Shown here one piece after another: positions 8,932 through 17,226 of a stretch of DNA of 51,828 nt (position 1 is the stretch's first letter; each line of letters starts with the position of its first letter). A model generated the notes under the pieces. It was not told the origin of the DNA. It saw nothing but the letters and a program-made list of their open reading frames with translations, and searched no databases. Origin of the DNA: an uncultured Bacteroidota bacterium. GTDB lineage: Bacteria > Bacteroidota > Bacteroidia > Flavobacteriales > Flavobacteriaceae. Position numbers and translations under genes: made by a program. The stretch lies in contig CACJHI010000010.1 in NCBI GenBank assembly GCA_902593165.1, positions 1-51,828 of the forward strand. Reading direction: 5' to 3'.

Positions 8932-10122
8932 ATGAATTTACATGAATATCAGGGAAAAGAACTACTAAAAAACTTTAATGTTTCAATCCAAAGAGGTTAT
9001 GTTGCCAATACACCGGATGAAGCAGTAAAATGTGCAGAAAAACTTACTGAAGAGACAGGAACTAAAATATTTGTAGTAAAGGCTCAAATACATGCAGGTG
9101 GTAGAGGAAAAGGAGGAGGTGTTAAAATTGCTAAGAGTCTAGAAGAAGTAAAGAAAATTTCATCAGATATTATAGGTATGAACCTTATTACACCTCAAAC
9201 ATCAAAGGATGGAAAGCTTGTTAGAAAAGTGCTTATTGCAGAGGATGTATATTATGATGGAGAGTTTGATAGAAAAGAATTTTATATATCAGTTTTATTA
9301 AACAGAGCTTCATCTAAAAATATGATAGTCTATTCAACTGAAGGAGGAGTTGATATTGAGGCAGTTGCTGAAAATACACCGGAATTAATTTTTAATGAAG
9401 AAATTGATCCTGGAACTGGGATTTTACCATTTCAATCAAGAAAAATTGCATTCAACCTTGGTCTGGAAGGTTTGGCTTTTAAAAATATGTCAAAATTTGT
9501 CACCAATCTTTATAATGCATATGTTAACTCCGATGCTTCTTTATTTGAAATAAATCCAGTACTCAAGGCATCAGATGATAAAATAATTGCTGTAGATTCA
9601 AAAGTTACAATTGATGAGAATGCCCTTTTTAGACATAAAGATTATGAATCCCTTAGAGATTTAAATGAAGAGAATCCAGTTGAGGTTGAAGCAAGAGAGA
9701 ATGGTCTAAACTATGTTGATTTAGATGGGAATGTGGGATGTATGGTTAATGGTGCAGGGTTAGCAATGGCTACTATGGACCTTATTAAACTTGCTGGAGG
9801 AGAGCCAGCAAACTTTCTTGATGTTGGTGGAACTGCTGATTCAAAAAGAGTTGAAAAGGCTTTTAGGCTAATACTTCAGGATTCAAATGTAAAAGCAATT
9901 TTGGTAAACATATTTGGTGGTATAGTAAGGTGTGATAGGGTAGCAGAGGGTATTGTTTCTGCATACAAGAATTTAGATAATATTAATGTACCCATAATAG
10001 TCAGACTTCAGGGTACTAATTCAGATAAGGCTAAAGAAATAATCGATAACTCTGGGTTAAATGTTCTTTCAGCTACTGCGTTTGATGAGGCAGCTATAAA
10101 GGTTCAAGCTGCCATTAACTGA
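8932..10122 (+). CDS. sucC: Succinyl-CoA synthetase (ADP-forming) beta subunit
   Basis: 396 aa from the ATG opening MNLHEYQGKELL, the almost universal SucC N-terminus; the ORF extends six codons upstream but those codons overlap the promoter box. ATP-grasp domain at about 1-240 (GGRGKGGGVKIAK phosphate loop; LFEINPVL metal-binding segment), then the CoA-ligase domain (NGAGLAMATMD, FLDVGGTAD, VNIFGGIVRCD). It makes ATP and succinate from succinyl-CoA in the TCA cycle. The alpha subunit sucD is not adjacent, so it must lie elsewhere. Confidence 0.95.
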   Translation: MNLHEYQGKELLKNFNVSIQRGYVANTPDEAVKCAEKLTEETGTKIFVVKAQIHAGGRGKGGGVKIAKSLEEVKKISSDIIGMNLITPQTSKDGKLVRKVLIAEDVYYDGEFDRKEFYISVLLNRASSKNMIVYSTEGGVDIEAVAENTPELIFNEEIDPGTGILPFQSRKIAFNLGLEGLAFKNMSKFVTNLYNAYVNSDASLFEINPVLKASDDKIIAVDSKVTIDENALFRHKDYESLRDLNEENPVEVEARENGLNYVDLDGNVGCMVNGAGLAMATMDLIKLAGGEPANFLDVGGTADSKRVEKAFRLILQDSNVKAILVNIFGGIVRCDRVAEGIVSAYKNLDNINVPIIVRLQGTNSDKAKEIIDNSGLNVLSATAFDEAAIKVQAAIN

Positions 10123-10142
10123 CAGTTAGTCATCTTTTTTTA
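10120..10142 (+). terminator. Possible weak terminator after sucC
   Basis: A short stem (TGAC-AGTTA-GTCA) overlaps the sucC stop and runs into a stretch of T residues. The stem is only 4-5 bp, so this is a weak call. Confidence 0.35.
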
Positions 10143-10169
10143 ATTTTTAACGTCATTTTGTCATATTTT

Positions 10170-10177
10170 TATATTTG
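10170..10177 (+). promoter_or_regulatory. TATATTTG promoter box of the hsp20 gene
   Basis: A full TAnnTTTG match 61 bases before the hsp20 ATG, giving a leader of about 55 bases. No clear -33 TTTG is seen at the usual distance. Confidence 0.45.
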
Positions 10178-10199
10178 GTATTCTATTTGACTATTATCT

Positions 10200-10218
10200 A
10201 TTGAATTAAATATTCAAT
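10200..10218 (+). promoter_or_regulatory. Hairpin or operator in the hsp20 leader
   Basis: Perfect inverted repeat ATTGAAT-N5-ATTCAAT lying 20 bases before the ATG and downstream of the promoter box. It could be a repressor site or an RNA hairpin that melts with heat. It does not resemble CIRCE. Confidence 0.35.
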
Positions 10219-10238
10219 GTTTAACAAAAAAAATAATT

Positions 10239-10661
10239 ATGAGAATAGTAAAATATAATAACAACAACGTATTTCCATCATTAATGAATGAATTTTTTAA
10301 TGATGATTTAAGAATGAATTTTTTTAATAGAAGACATTCAGTTCCGTCAGTTAATTCAGTTGAAAATAATGATTCTTTTGAAATCGATCTTGCAGTGCCA
10401 GGAATGAAGAAAGATGATTTTACAATTGAACTAAATGATAAAATTTTAGTTATTTCATCAGATAACTCAAATTATGATCAAAATGAAAGAACAAGATTAA
10501 ATGAATTTAATTATTCTTCTTTTCAGCGATCATTTAGAGTTCCAGAATCAGTAGAACTTGATAAGATCAAAGCAACTTATAAAAATGGAATTTTAAAGAT
10601 TAAGTTACCAAAGAGAAAAGATAGCATAACAAAACCAAATAGGGTAATTGATATAAGCTAA
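10239..10661 (+). CDS. Small heat-shock protein, Hsp20/alpha-crystallin family
   Basis: ATP-independent holdase chaperone of 140 aa. After a short N-terminal arm (about 1-45, rich in Asn and Phe) comes the alpha-crystallin domain: FEIDLAVPGMKKDDFTIEL, a loop, SSFQRSFRVPESVELDKIKATYKNGIL and IKLPKR. The AxxxxGxL signature is AxYKNGIL. The C-terminal IxI anchor is not obvious, only VIDIS at the end. It is alone, with its own promoter and a strong terminator, as expected for a stress gene. Confidence 0.92.
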   Translation: MRIVKYNNNNVFPSLMNEFFNDDLRMNFFNRRHSVPSVNSVENNDSFEIDLAVPGMKKDDFTIELNDKILVISSDNSNYDQNERTRLNEFNYSSFQRSFRVPESVELDKIKATYKNGILKIKLPKRKDSITKPNRVIDIS

Positions 10662-10684
10662 ATTATGGTTAATAATCTATAATC

Positions 10685-10710
10685 AAGGTGCACATTTGTG
10701 CACCTTTTTT
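10685..10710. terminator. Bidirectional terminator between hsp20 and uvrB
   Basis: Perfect 9-bp stem AAGGTGCAC / GTGCACCTT with loop ATTT, followed by T residues on the plus strand. It is GC-richer than its surroundings. The uvrB stop codon lies inside the T run. It is the only convergent gene junction in this window with a clear terminator. Confidence 0.85.
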
Positions 10711-12691
10711 ATTTAACCTTTTTCTTAAGATATTCAATTTTATCTCTAAGTTCAGCAGCTTTTAAAAAGTCAAGTTTCTTAGCAACACTCTCCATCTCTT
10801 TCCTTAACTGTTTAATTTTAGTCTCAATTTGATTCTTAGTATGATAGCTCTTAATCTCCTCTTCAAAGTCTTCGTAATTATTACTTACACTCTCTTTTGA
10901 CTCTTCAAAAGAGTTAGTGAATGATTTTTCCATTTGCTTTGGAACAATATTATTCTCTGCATTGAACTCTTTCTGCTTTTTCCTCCTATACTCAGTTTCT
11001 TTAATTGTTTTTTTCATACTCTCAGTAATGATATCAGCATACATTATAGATTTTCCATTGATATTCCTAGCCGCCCTTCCAACAGTCTGAATCAAAGATC
11101 TATGACTTCTCAAGAATCCTTCTTTGTCAGCATCCAGAATTGCAACTAATGATACTTCAGGTAGGTCAAGGCCTTCTCTTAATAGATTAACACCAACAAG
11201 AACATCAAATATCCCTTTTCTTAAATTTTGCATTATCTCAACTCTTTCAAGGGTATCAATATCACTATGAACATAATTAGCTCTAATCTTGGATTTATGA
11301 AGGTACTTTGTTAGCTCTTCTGCCATTCTCTTAGTTAAAGTAGTAACTAAAACCCTTTCATCTTGTTCAACCCTTTTTAAGATCTCCTCAATTAAGTCAT
11401 CAATTTGATTTTCTGACCCACGTACTTCTATGATCGGATCTAGTACGCCAGTAGGTCTAATAATTTGTTCTACGAATACACCTTCAGATTTTTTAAGCTC
11501 ATAATCTGCGGGTGTTGCACTAACATATAATACATTATTTTGAAGGTTTTCAAATTCTTCAAATTTTAAAGGTCTATTATCAAGTGCAGCTGGTAATCGA
11601 AACCCATATTCAACTAAATTCTCTTTTCTACTTCTATCTCCCCCGTACATAGCATGAACTTGAGGTATAGTTACATGACTCTCATCAATAACCATAAGGT
11701 AATCATCTGGGAAATAGTCCAATAGGCAGAAAGGTCTTGTACCAGGACTTCTTCCATCCAAGTATCTTGAATAGTTTTCAATTCCAGAACAGTATCCAAG
11801 TTCTTTTATCATTTCAAGATCAAATTCTGTTCTTTCTTTTATGCGTTTTGCTTCAAGATTTTTTTCAATTTCATCAAAATATTTTATCTGCTCTTCTAAA
11901 TCAAATTCAATATTATTTATTGCAGATTTAATACTGGATTCAGAAGTAACAAAAATCATTGCCGGAAAAACTCTTAAGCTATTGAAATCTTCAATCTTAT
12001 TTCCTGAAATAGGATCTATTGATTCAATGCTTTCAATCATATCCCCGAAAAAATTAATTCTATAAAAAATATCTGAATAGCTTGGAAAAATGTCTACTAC
12101 ATCTCCTTTGACTGAAAAACTTCCTCTGTTTAATTCATTTATAGATCTAGAGTATTGACTCTTTACAAATAATGATAATAGTTTAGAAATTTGGATTTCT
12201 TGATTAACCTTTATTTCAATAACATGCTTTTTAAATTCAGATGGGTTACCAATCCCATATATACATGATACCGATGCAACTACAATAATATCATCTCTTC
12301 CAGAGAGAAGAGAAGAAGTTGCACTTAGTCTATATTTTTCAATCTGTTCATTTATTGATAAATCTTTTTCAATATAAAGACCTGATGATGGGATATATGC
12401 CTCAGGTTGATAATAATCATAATAAGAAACAAAATATTCAACAGAATTATTAGGGAAGAAGCTTTGAAATTCTGAGTAAAGCTGAGCAGCTAATGTTTTA
12501 TTATGAGCTAATACTAATGTTGGTCTTTTTATTTCTTGTATAACATTTGCAACAGTAAAAGTTTTTCCAGATCCGGTAACACCTTGAAGAGTAACATAAT
12601 TCTGATTATTGGAAAATGAGTCAACTATACTCTTTATAGCACTTGGCTGATCTCCAGTTGGATTAAATTCTGATGTAAGTGAGAAACTCAT
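10709..12691 (-). CDS. uvrB: Excinuclease ABC subunit B
   Basis: 660 aa, standard for UvrB, the damage-verifying helicase-like subunit of nucleotide excision repair. Walker A is GVTGSGKT (37-44), the beta-hairpin is VSYYDYYQPEAYIP (about 88-101), the DEAD-like box is DESH (336-339), helicase motif VI is QTVGRAARN, and the C-terminal UVR motif (IKQLRKEMESVAKKLDFLKAAELRDKI) binds UvrA/UvrC. It is the last gene of the sua5-cca-ctaA-ORF3-uvrB run; its ATG overlaps the preceding stop by one base. Confidence 0.96.
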   Translation of the reverse strand: MSFSLTSEFNPTGDQPSAIKSIVDSFSNNQNYVTLQGVTGSGKTFTVANVIQEIKRPTLVLAHNKTLAAQLYSEFQSFFPNNSVEYFVSYYDYYQPEAYIPSSGLYIEKDLSINEQIEKYRLSATSSLLSGRDDIIVVASVSCIYGIGNPSEFKKHVIEIKVNQEIQISKLLSLFVKSQYSRSINELNRGSFSVKGDVVDIFPSYSDIFYRINFFGDMIESIESIDPISGNKIEDFNSLRVFPAMIFVTSESSIKSAINNIEFDLEEQIKYFDEIEKNLEAKRIKERTEFDLEMIKELGYCSGIENYSRYLDGRSPGTRPFCLLDYFPDDYLMVIDESHVTIPQVHAMYGGDRSRKENLVEYGFRLPAALDNRPLKFEEFENLQNNVLYVSATPADYELKKSEGVFVEQIIRPTGVLDPIIEVRGSENQIDDLIEEILKRVEQDERVLVTTLTKRMAEELTKYLHKSKIRANYVHSDIDTLERVEIMQNLRKGIFDVLVGVNLLREGLDLPEVSLVAILDADKEGFLRSHRSLIQTVGRAARNINGKSIMYADIITESMKKTIKETEYRRKKQKEFNAENNIVPKQMEKSFTNSFEESKESVSNNYEDFEEEIKSYHTKNQIETKIKQLRKEMESVAKKLDFLKAAELRDKIEYLKKKVK

Positions 12692-13152
12692 TAATCAATC
12701 AGGTTATCATCAAAGTCAATTTGATTAGTCTCACCACTTTGACTAAATATATCAGATGGAGCTTCTTTTGGGACTTCTCCTATTGAGTTTATTGTTAAAT
12801 AATTTTTATCATTAATATTGAATTCCCCAACTTCGTAAAGCTCAACGAAAAATGTCCAATAATTCAAAAAGTCATAAATAAAAATAAGTTTATCATCTTT
12901 AGCAATAAAGAAATTTGAAATCGAAACATTATCCATGATCTTGTCTTGATCATCTATTTTAAAAATTTTAATTTCTTCAAGTTGTTCCCAATTGTCATCC
13001 GTATGGTGAAATGTAGATATCTCAGATGAATCAAATCCAAATTCACTGGAAATTATTTTACTAAATTCTATGAGTGAGATACTAGATTCTACTATTATAT
13101 CTCTCAATACATCATTCTTAACGTTTAATATTATCCTAAATTTTAATTGCAT
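12691..13152 (-). CDS. pRiA4b ORF-3-like domain protein (also called IS1096 TnpR passenger family)
   Basis: Acidic protein of 153 aa. The pattern KFRIILNVKNDVLRDIIVESSISLIEFSKIISSEFGFD ... HTDDNWEQL ... FIYDFLNYWTFFVELYE matches the PRiA4_ORF3 domain, here with the typical D-x-x-x-x-W core but few strict residues. The family name comes from a plasmid ORF, and the biochemical role is unknown. It overlaps the end of ctaA by 17 bases and abuts uvrB, so it is translated within that operon. There is no transposase or inverted repeat, so it is not part of a mobile element. Confidence 0.7.
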   Translation of the reverse strand: MQLKFRIILNVKNDVLRDIIVESSISLIEFSKIISSEFGFDSSEISTFHHTDDNWEQLEEIKIFKIDDQDKIMDNVSISNFFIAKDDKLIFIYDFLNYWTFFVELYEVGEFNINDKNYLTINSIGEVPKEAPSDIFSQSGETNQIDFDDNLID

Positions 13153-14164
13153 TTTTTGAGGTTTTGTAAAGTAATAAAAAATAAAACTGAATACTTATAA
13201 TCATGGTAGAGATAAGAAGATGTATGGGTTGGGAGCTAAATGGAAAATGAAAATAATACATGATTATACCAGAAGATATTTGGAAAAAAATTAAAGTATT
13301 AACAATATGTATAATTTTTAATTTTAATCCAAGTTTTCTTGCATGATAGTAAATTAAACTATTTACAAATATGATTGCCCACGAAAAGCTTCTGTGAAAA
13401 CTAAATGAACTAGAAATATTCTCAATCCATCTTTCCTTTTCAGCATAATTGAGTAACTCCATTTTTATATCAATGAATTTTCTAACTTCAGTACCAGTGA
13501 TTATTTGAATTAGAAGAAGAACTATTGATATCAAAACTAATATTGAGATATTTCTTGAAATTTTAACCCTCTTTTTGTTAGGATTAGAAATTGCTAGAAT
13601 TGAAAATAAAATAAATAATAGAATTATTGCCATTAACATATGGATAGTTATAGTATTTGCTGTGAGATTACTGTCTACCACCATTTTACCTAACCAGGCT
13701 TGAAAAATTATTGCAATCAAGGCTAAGAACGACAATCCCGTGATTATTTTTTTAGTTTTTAAAAATTTTAATGAATTAACAAAGAGAATTAAAACTGATA
13801 ATCCAGCGATAGCTCCAATAAGCCTATTTATGTATTCAATCCAAGTATGATAAACATTAAATTTTGAATAATCATGTTTAGTGTACTTACTCCAATTTGA
13901 CATCTCAAATTTACTTTTTGATTTGAATTTGTTATTAGCATAAAATAATTTCTCATCAATAATTACTATTTGATTTTTATTGTATTCAGAGTTTGACTTC
14001 CATTCTAATTGTGATCTTTCGGTAGGGGGTATTAAAAATCCAAAACATTTAGGCCAGTCAGGACAACCCATTCCACTTCCAGTCATTCTAACTATCCCAC
14101 CAGCAAGAATAACCAGGTATACTATCACAATTGAAATTATTGTTTTTCTGTATAGACTATTCAT
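13136..14164 (-). CDS. ctaA: Heme A synthase (COX15/CtaA)
   Basis: Inner-membrane protein of 342 aa with about eight hydrophobic helices in two four-helix halves. Family signatures are GGIVRMTGSGMGCPDWPKCFG near the N-terminus, HTWIEYINRLIGA with the heme-binding His and catalytic Glu, TIHMLMAIIL, FHRSFSWAII and PIHLLISTMI carrying the remaining heme histidines. It oxidises heme O to heme A for an aa3-type cytochrome oxidase. The first loop (about residues 48-105) is longer than in proteobacterial CtaA, as is usual in Bacteroidota. It overlaps cca by eight bases. Confidence 0.92.
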   Translation of the reverse strand: MNSLYRKTIISIVIVYLVILAGGIVRMTGSGMGCPDWPKCFGFLIPPTERSQLEWKSNSEYNKNQIVIIDEKLFYANNKFKSKSKFEMSNWSKYTKHDYSKFNVYHTWIEYINRLIGAIAGLSVLILFVNSLKFLKTKKIITGLSFLALIAIIFQAWLGKMVVDSNLTANTITIHMLMAIILLFILFSILAISNPNKKRVKISRNISILVLISIVLLLIQIITGTEVRKFIDIKMELLNYAEKERWIENISSSFSFHRSFSWAIIFVNSLIYYHARKLGLKLKIIHIVNTLIFFQISSGIIMYYFHFPFSSQPIHLLISTMIISIQFYFLLLYKTSKNAIKI

Positions 14165-15587
14165 CTTTTAATCCGATTGATTTACCAATCTTAAGCATTA
14201 ATTTGAATGCTTCTTCATAATCATTCTTTATATCACCATCTAAGATGGCATTCTTTATCTTATCTTTTATTAAACCAATCTCTTTACAAGGCTTAATATT
14301 GTAATGATTCATTATTATCTTACCAGTAATAGGAGGTTGAAAGTTCCTTATATTATCTCTTTCTTCAACATCCTTTATTTTTTTTCTTACAATCTTAAAA
14401 TTATTCTGATATTTAATAGACTTTTTAAGATTTTTAGTAGTAATATCTGCCTCACACAGAGTTAGTAGGTCTTCAATTGAATCGCCTGCATCATAAATTA
14501 ACCTTCTTACAGCTGAGTCAGTTACAATATCATCTGAAATTATAATTGGTCTTGAACTCATCATTACTATCTTTTGAACGTACTTAAGAATTTCATTTAA
14601 TGGTAAGTTCAATCTCTCAAAGATTTTTTTAACCATCTTAGAACCAACATACTCATGCCCATGAAATGTCCAACCAATTTTTTTATCAAACTTCTTAGTA
14701 GGAGCCTTTCCAATATCGTGAAGAAGTGCCGCCCATCTAAGCCAAAGATTATCAGTGCTTTTAGATATATTGTCTACAACTTCTAGAGTATGATAAAAAT
14801 TATCTTTATGTGTTTGGCCTTCAACTTCTTCAATACCCTTTAGGTCAATTAATTCTGGAATTATAAATTTTAGAAGATTTAAATTTTCTAAATTTTTAAA
14901 ACCAGTTGAAGGACTATCTGTCAAAAGTATTTTATTTATTTCGTCAGATATCCTTTCTGGAGAGAGTATGTCAACTCTATTGGAGTTTTCTTGAATTGAT
15001 TTTTTAGTTTTTTCATCAATATCAAATCCAAGCTGTGAAGCAAATCGGATTGCTCTGAGCATTCTCAATGGATCATCTGAAAAGGTTTTGTCTGGTTCAG
15101 TTGGGGTTATTATTATTTTTTTAGCAATATCCTCTATACCTCCAAATGTATCAACCAATTCTCCAAAATTTTCTTTATTTAGTTTTATTGCAAGCGTATT
15201 TATTGTAAAGTCTCTTCTTAACATGTCATCAATAAAGCTGCCAGGCTGAGTATTAGGGTTTCTACTGTCTTTTGAGTAGGACTCTTTTCTTGACCCAACA
15301 AATTCAATTTTATAGTCTTTATAAGATATCATTGCAGTACCATATCTTTTGAAAATATTTATTTTCTTCTTTGGATTAATTTTACCTTGAATATATTTTG
15401 CTAGTTCTATACCTGAGCCAACACACATTATGTCTATATCCTTTTTTAGATCCCTTTTTAATATAATATCTCTAACATAACCACCCACAACATATGTCTC
15501 AACAGAGAGTTTATCCGCAGCTTCAGAAATAATCTCAAAAATATCAGATTTAAGAAAGTTTGATATGTTAATATTATTTAAATTCAT
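14157..15587 (-). CDS. cca: CCA tRNA nucleotidyltransferase with HD domain
   Basis: 476 aa. The class II polymerase-beta-type head has GGYVRD (35-40), the metal pair D50-x-D52 in KDIDIM, RRDFTINTLAI and the arginine-rich DDPLRMLRAIRFASQLGF. An HD domain follows (LLHDIGKAPTK, HGHEYVGSKM), a layout common in Bacteroidota Cca. It adds the 3' CCA tail to tRNAs; the two tRNA genes in this window lack encoded CCA, so the activity is needed. Poly(A) polymerase is the alternative, but the tail and HD domain favour Cca. ATGA overlap with sua5. Confidence 0.9.
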   Translation of the reverse strand: MNLNNINISNFLKSDIFEIISEAADKLSVETYVVGGYVRDIILKRDLKKDIDIMCVGSGIELAKYIQGKINPKKKINIFKRYGTAMISYKDYKIEFVGSRKESYSKDSRNPNTQPGSFIDDMLRRDFTINTLAIKLNKENFGELVDTFGGIEDIAKKIIITPTEPDKTFSDDPLRMLRAIRFASQLGFDIDEKTKKSIQENSNRVDILSPERISDEINKILLTDSPSTGFKNLENLNLLKFIIPELIDLKGIEEVEGQTHKDNFYHTLEVVDNISKSTDNLWLRWAALLHDIGKAPTKKFDKKIGWTFHGHEYVGSKMVKKIFERLNLPLNEILKYVQKIVMMSSRPIIISDDIVTDSAVRRLIYDAGDSIEDLLTLCEADITTKNLKKSIKYQNNFKIVRKKIKDVEERDNIRNFQPPITGKIIMNHYNIKPCKEIGLIKDKIKNAILDGDIKNDYEEAFKLMLKIGKSIGLKDE

Positions 15588-16141
15588 CTTAATTGATGGA
15601 ATCTACCATCATTGCTGCTATATTTTAAAATTCTAGATGATACTTTATAATCATTAAATTTTTTGAGTTTAACTATATATCCAACATTTTTCTTTATTTC
15701 ACGACTAATATCATCGTAGCTTTTGGGTATTAGATTTCCTGATAAGTTAGCAGATGAAGAGACCAATGGTCTCCCAAGAGCTTCAATTAATCTTATGCAA
15801 AAATTGTTATTGGGAACTCTAAATGCTATAGAATTATTATTACCTATGACATAACTCGAAATATTCCTTGGGTTTTCAAATATAAATGTAGTTGGAGTTT
15901 CACTTGATTCATTTTTATGTTTCTCTATTTCAGTTATGTCTGCGTAATCCTGAACCATTTCAAAACTTGAAACTAAACAAATTAAACCTTTTGAGTAATC
16001 TCTTTTCTTTATTTCAAATATTTTTTTTGTTGCATTATCTGAAGCTGCATCACAGCCAATACCCCAAATAGTATCTGTAGGATATAAAATTGTTTTACCT
16101 GATTCCAGTGCATTCACAGCATTTTTTAATTCATTCTCCAA
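15584..16141 (-). CDS. L-threonylcarbamoyladenylate synthase (Sua5/YrdC family)
   Basis: 185 aa. Makes threonylcarbamoyl-AMP from threonine, bicarbonate and ATP for the t6A37 tRNA modification. Core motifs are YPTDTIWGIGCDA, KIFEIKKRDYSKGLICLV (KRxxxKPL variant), TPTTFIFEN, RVPNNNFC and GRPLVSSSANLSG. The length means a YrdC domain alone without the Sua5 extension. First gene of the five-gene operon, preceded by a 14-bp palindrome. Confidence 0.9.
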   Translation of the reverse strand: MENELKNAVNALESGKTILYPTDTIWGIGCDAASDNATKKIFEIKKRDYSKGLICLVSSFEMVQDYADITEIEKHKNESSETPTTFIFENPRNISSYVIGNNNSIAFRVPNNNFCIRLIEALGRPLVSSSANLSGNLIPKSYDDISREIKKNVGYIVKLKKFNDYKVSSRILKYSSNDGRFHQLR

Positions 16142-16151
16142 TTTTTGATAA

Positions 16152-16165
16152 TTTTACATGTAAAA
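16152..16165. promoter_or_regulatory. 14-bp palindrome before sua5-like gene
   Basis: TTTTACATGTAAAA is perfectly symmetric and lies 10 bases before the ATG of the threonylcarbamoyl-AMP synthase gene, inside the 78-base divergent region shared with ruvX. Operator-like position; the regulator is unknown. Confidence 0.35.
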
Positions 16166-16181
16166 GTATTGAATTTAATTC

Positions 16182-16193
16182 TAAAGATCTTTA
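16182..16193. promoter_or_regulatory. 12-bp palindrome before ruvX
   Basis: TAAAGATCTTTA is perfectly symmetric, 26 bases before the ruvX start in the same divergent region. Its role is unknown. Confidence 0.3.
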
Positions 16194-16219
16194 ATTAATA
16201 TTTTCAAAAAGTTAGAATC

Positions 16220-16651
16220 TTGTTAAATAATCCACATACAAAATATATCGGAATTGATTATGGAAGAAAGAGAACAGGAATATCAATTTCTGATTATGAG
16301 AAAATCATTTCTTTTCCATTGGAGACCGTTGAAACAATAAATCTTTTAAATTTTTTAAAAGATCTAACAAAAAAAGAGAAAATTGAAAAAATCATAATAG
16401 GCAAGCCTCTTAAATTAAATAACAATATTCACCTTATAGAAAATGAAATTGTTGATTTCATTAAATCAATAAACAAATCTTTTCCTAATATAACTATACA
16501 TAGAGTTGATGAGAGATTTACATCTAAAATTTCAAAGAAGATTCTAAATCAACTAGAAACAAAGAAAAAAATTAGAATGGATAAATCAATTATAGATAAA
16601 ATTAGTGCATCTTTGATTCTAGAATCCTATCTTATCAAAACAACCAAATGA
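16220..16651 (+). CDS. ruvX: Putative Holliday junction resolvase / pre-16S rRNA nuclease, YqgF family
   Basis: 143 aa, RNase H-like fold. Motifs: YIGIDYGRKRTGISISD with the first catalytic Asp, IIIGKPLKL, VDERFTS with the second acidic site and a final Asp in DKISASLILESYL. YqgF processes the 16S rRNA 5' end and has been proposed to resolve Holliday junctions. The start is TTG at 16220; there is no ATG between the sua5 side and the conserved IGIDYG. The stop overlaps def (ATGA), so the two are cotranscribed. Confidence 0.88.
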   Translation: MLNNPHTKYIGIDYGRKRTGISISDYEKIISFPLETVETINLLNFLKDLTKKEKIEKIIIGKPLKLNNNIHLIENEIVDFIKSINKSFPNITIHRVDERFTSKISKKILNQLETKKKIRMDKSIIDKISASLILESYLIKTTK

Positions 16652-17226
16652 TACGTTCAATAATTGCATACGGAGATCCAGTTTTAAAAAAGAAGGCAGA
16701 AAAAATTGATTTAAGTCAAACTAATGAATTGAAATTACTAATTAGAGACTTATGGGATACAATGTATAATGCAAAAGGGGTAGGTATTGCAGCTCCACAA
16801 GTTGGAGTATCTAAAGCAATTTTTGTTGCTGATTTTTCTTTTTTTAAGGATGAAGACAATTTTTTTGAAAAGGAATTAATAAATATGAAACAAGTATTCA
16901 TTAACCCAGTAATTGTCAAGGAAAAGGGTGAAAATTTTACTTATCCAGAAGGTTGTTTGAGTATACCAAATATATCAGAAAATGTTGTAAGAAAGAGTAG
17001 TTTGAAAATTAACTTTTTAGACGAAAACCTAATATTACAAGAAATGGAGTGTTCAGGAATAATAGCAAGAGTAATTCAACATGAATATGATCACTTACAA
17101 GGTGTCTTGTTTACTGATAAACTTTCATACAAGAAAAGAAAGTACCTAAAAGAAGAGCTAAATTTAATATCAATTGGAGATATTGAAGTAAAATATGAAA
17201 TGAGCTTCTTTAATAAGCCTGATTAA
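16648..17226 (+). CDS. def: Peptide deformylase
   Basis: 192 aa. Metalloenzyme removing the formyl group from nascent N-terminal methionine. The three family motifs are intact: GVGIAAPQVG (44-53), EGCLS (101-105, with metal ligand Cys103) and QHEYDH (144-149, with both metal His and catalytic Glu146). It overlaps ruvX by four bases. Its stop shares TTAA with the stop of the convergent DUF349 gene. Confidence 0.95.
   Translation: MIRSIIAYGDPVLKKKAEKIDLSQTNELKLLIRDLWDTMYNAKGVGIAAPQVGVSKAIFVADFSFFKDEDNFFEKELINMKQVFINPVIVKEKGENFTYPEGCLSIPNISENVVRKSSLKINFLDENLILQEMECSGIIARVIQHEYDHLQGVLFTDKLSYKKRKYLKEELNLISIGDIEVKYEMSFFNKPD

Noticed and set aside
12691-13152. A mobile element indicated by the pRiA4b ORF3/TnpR-passenger match
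   Set aside because: No transposase, terminal repeats or change in base composition; the gene is locked into an operon by overlaps.
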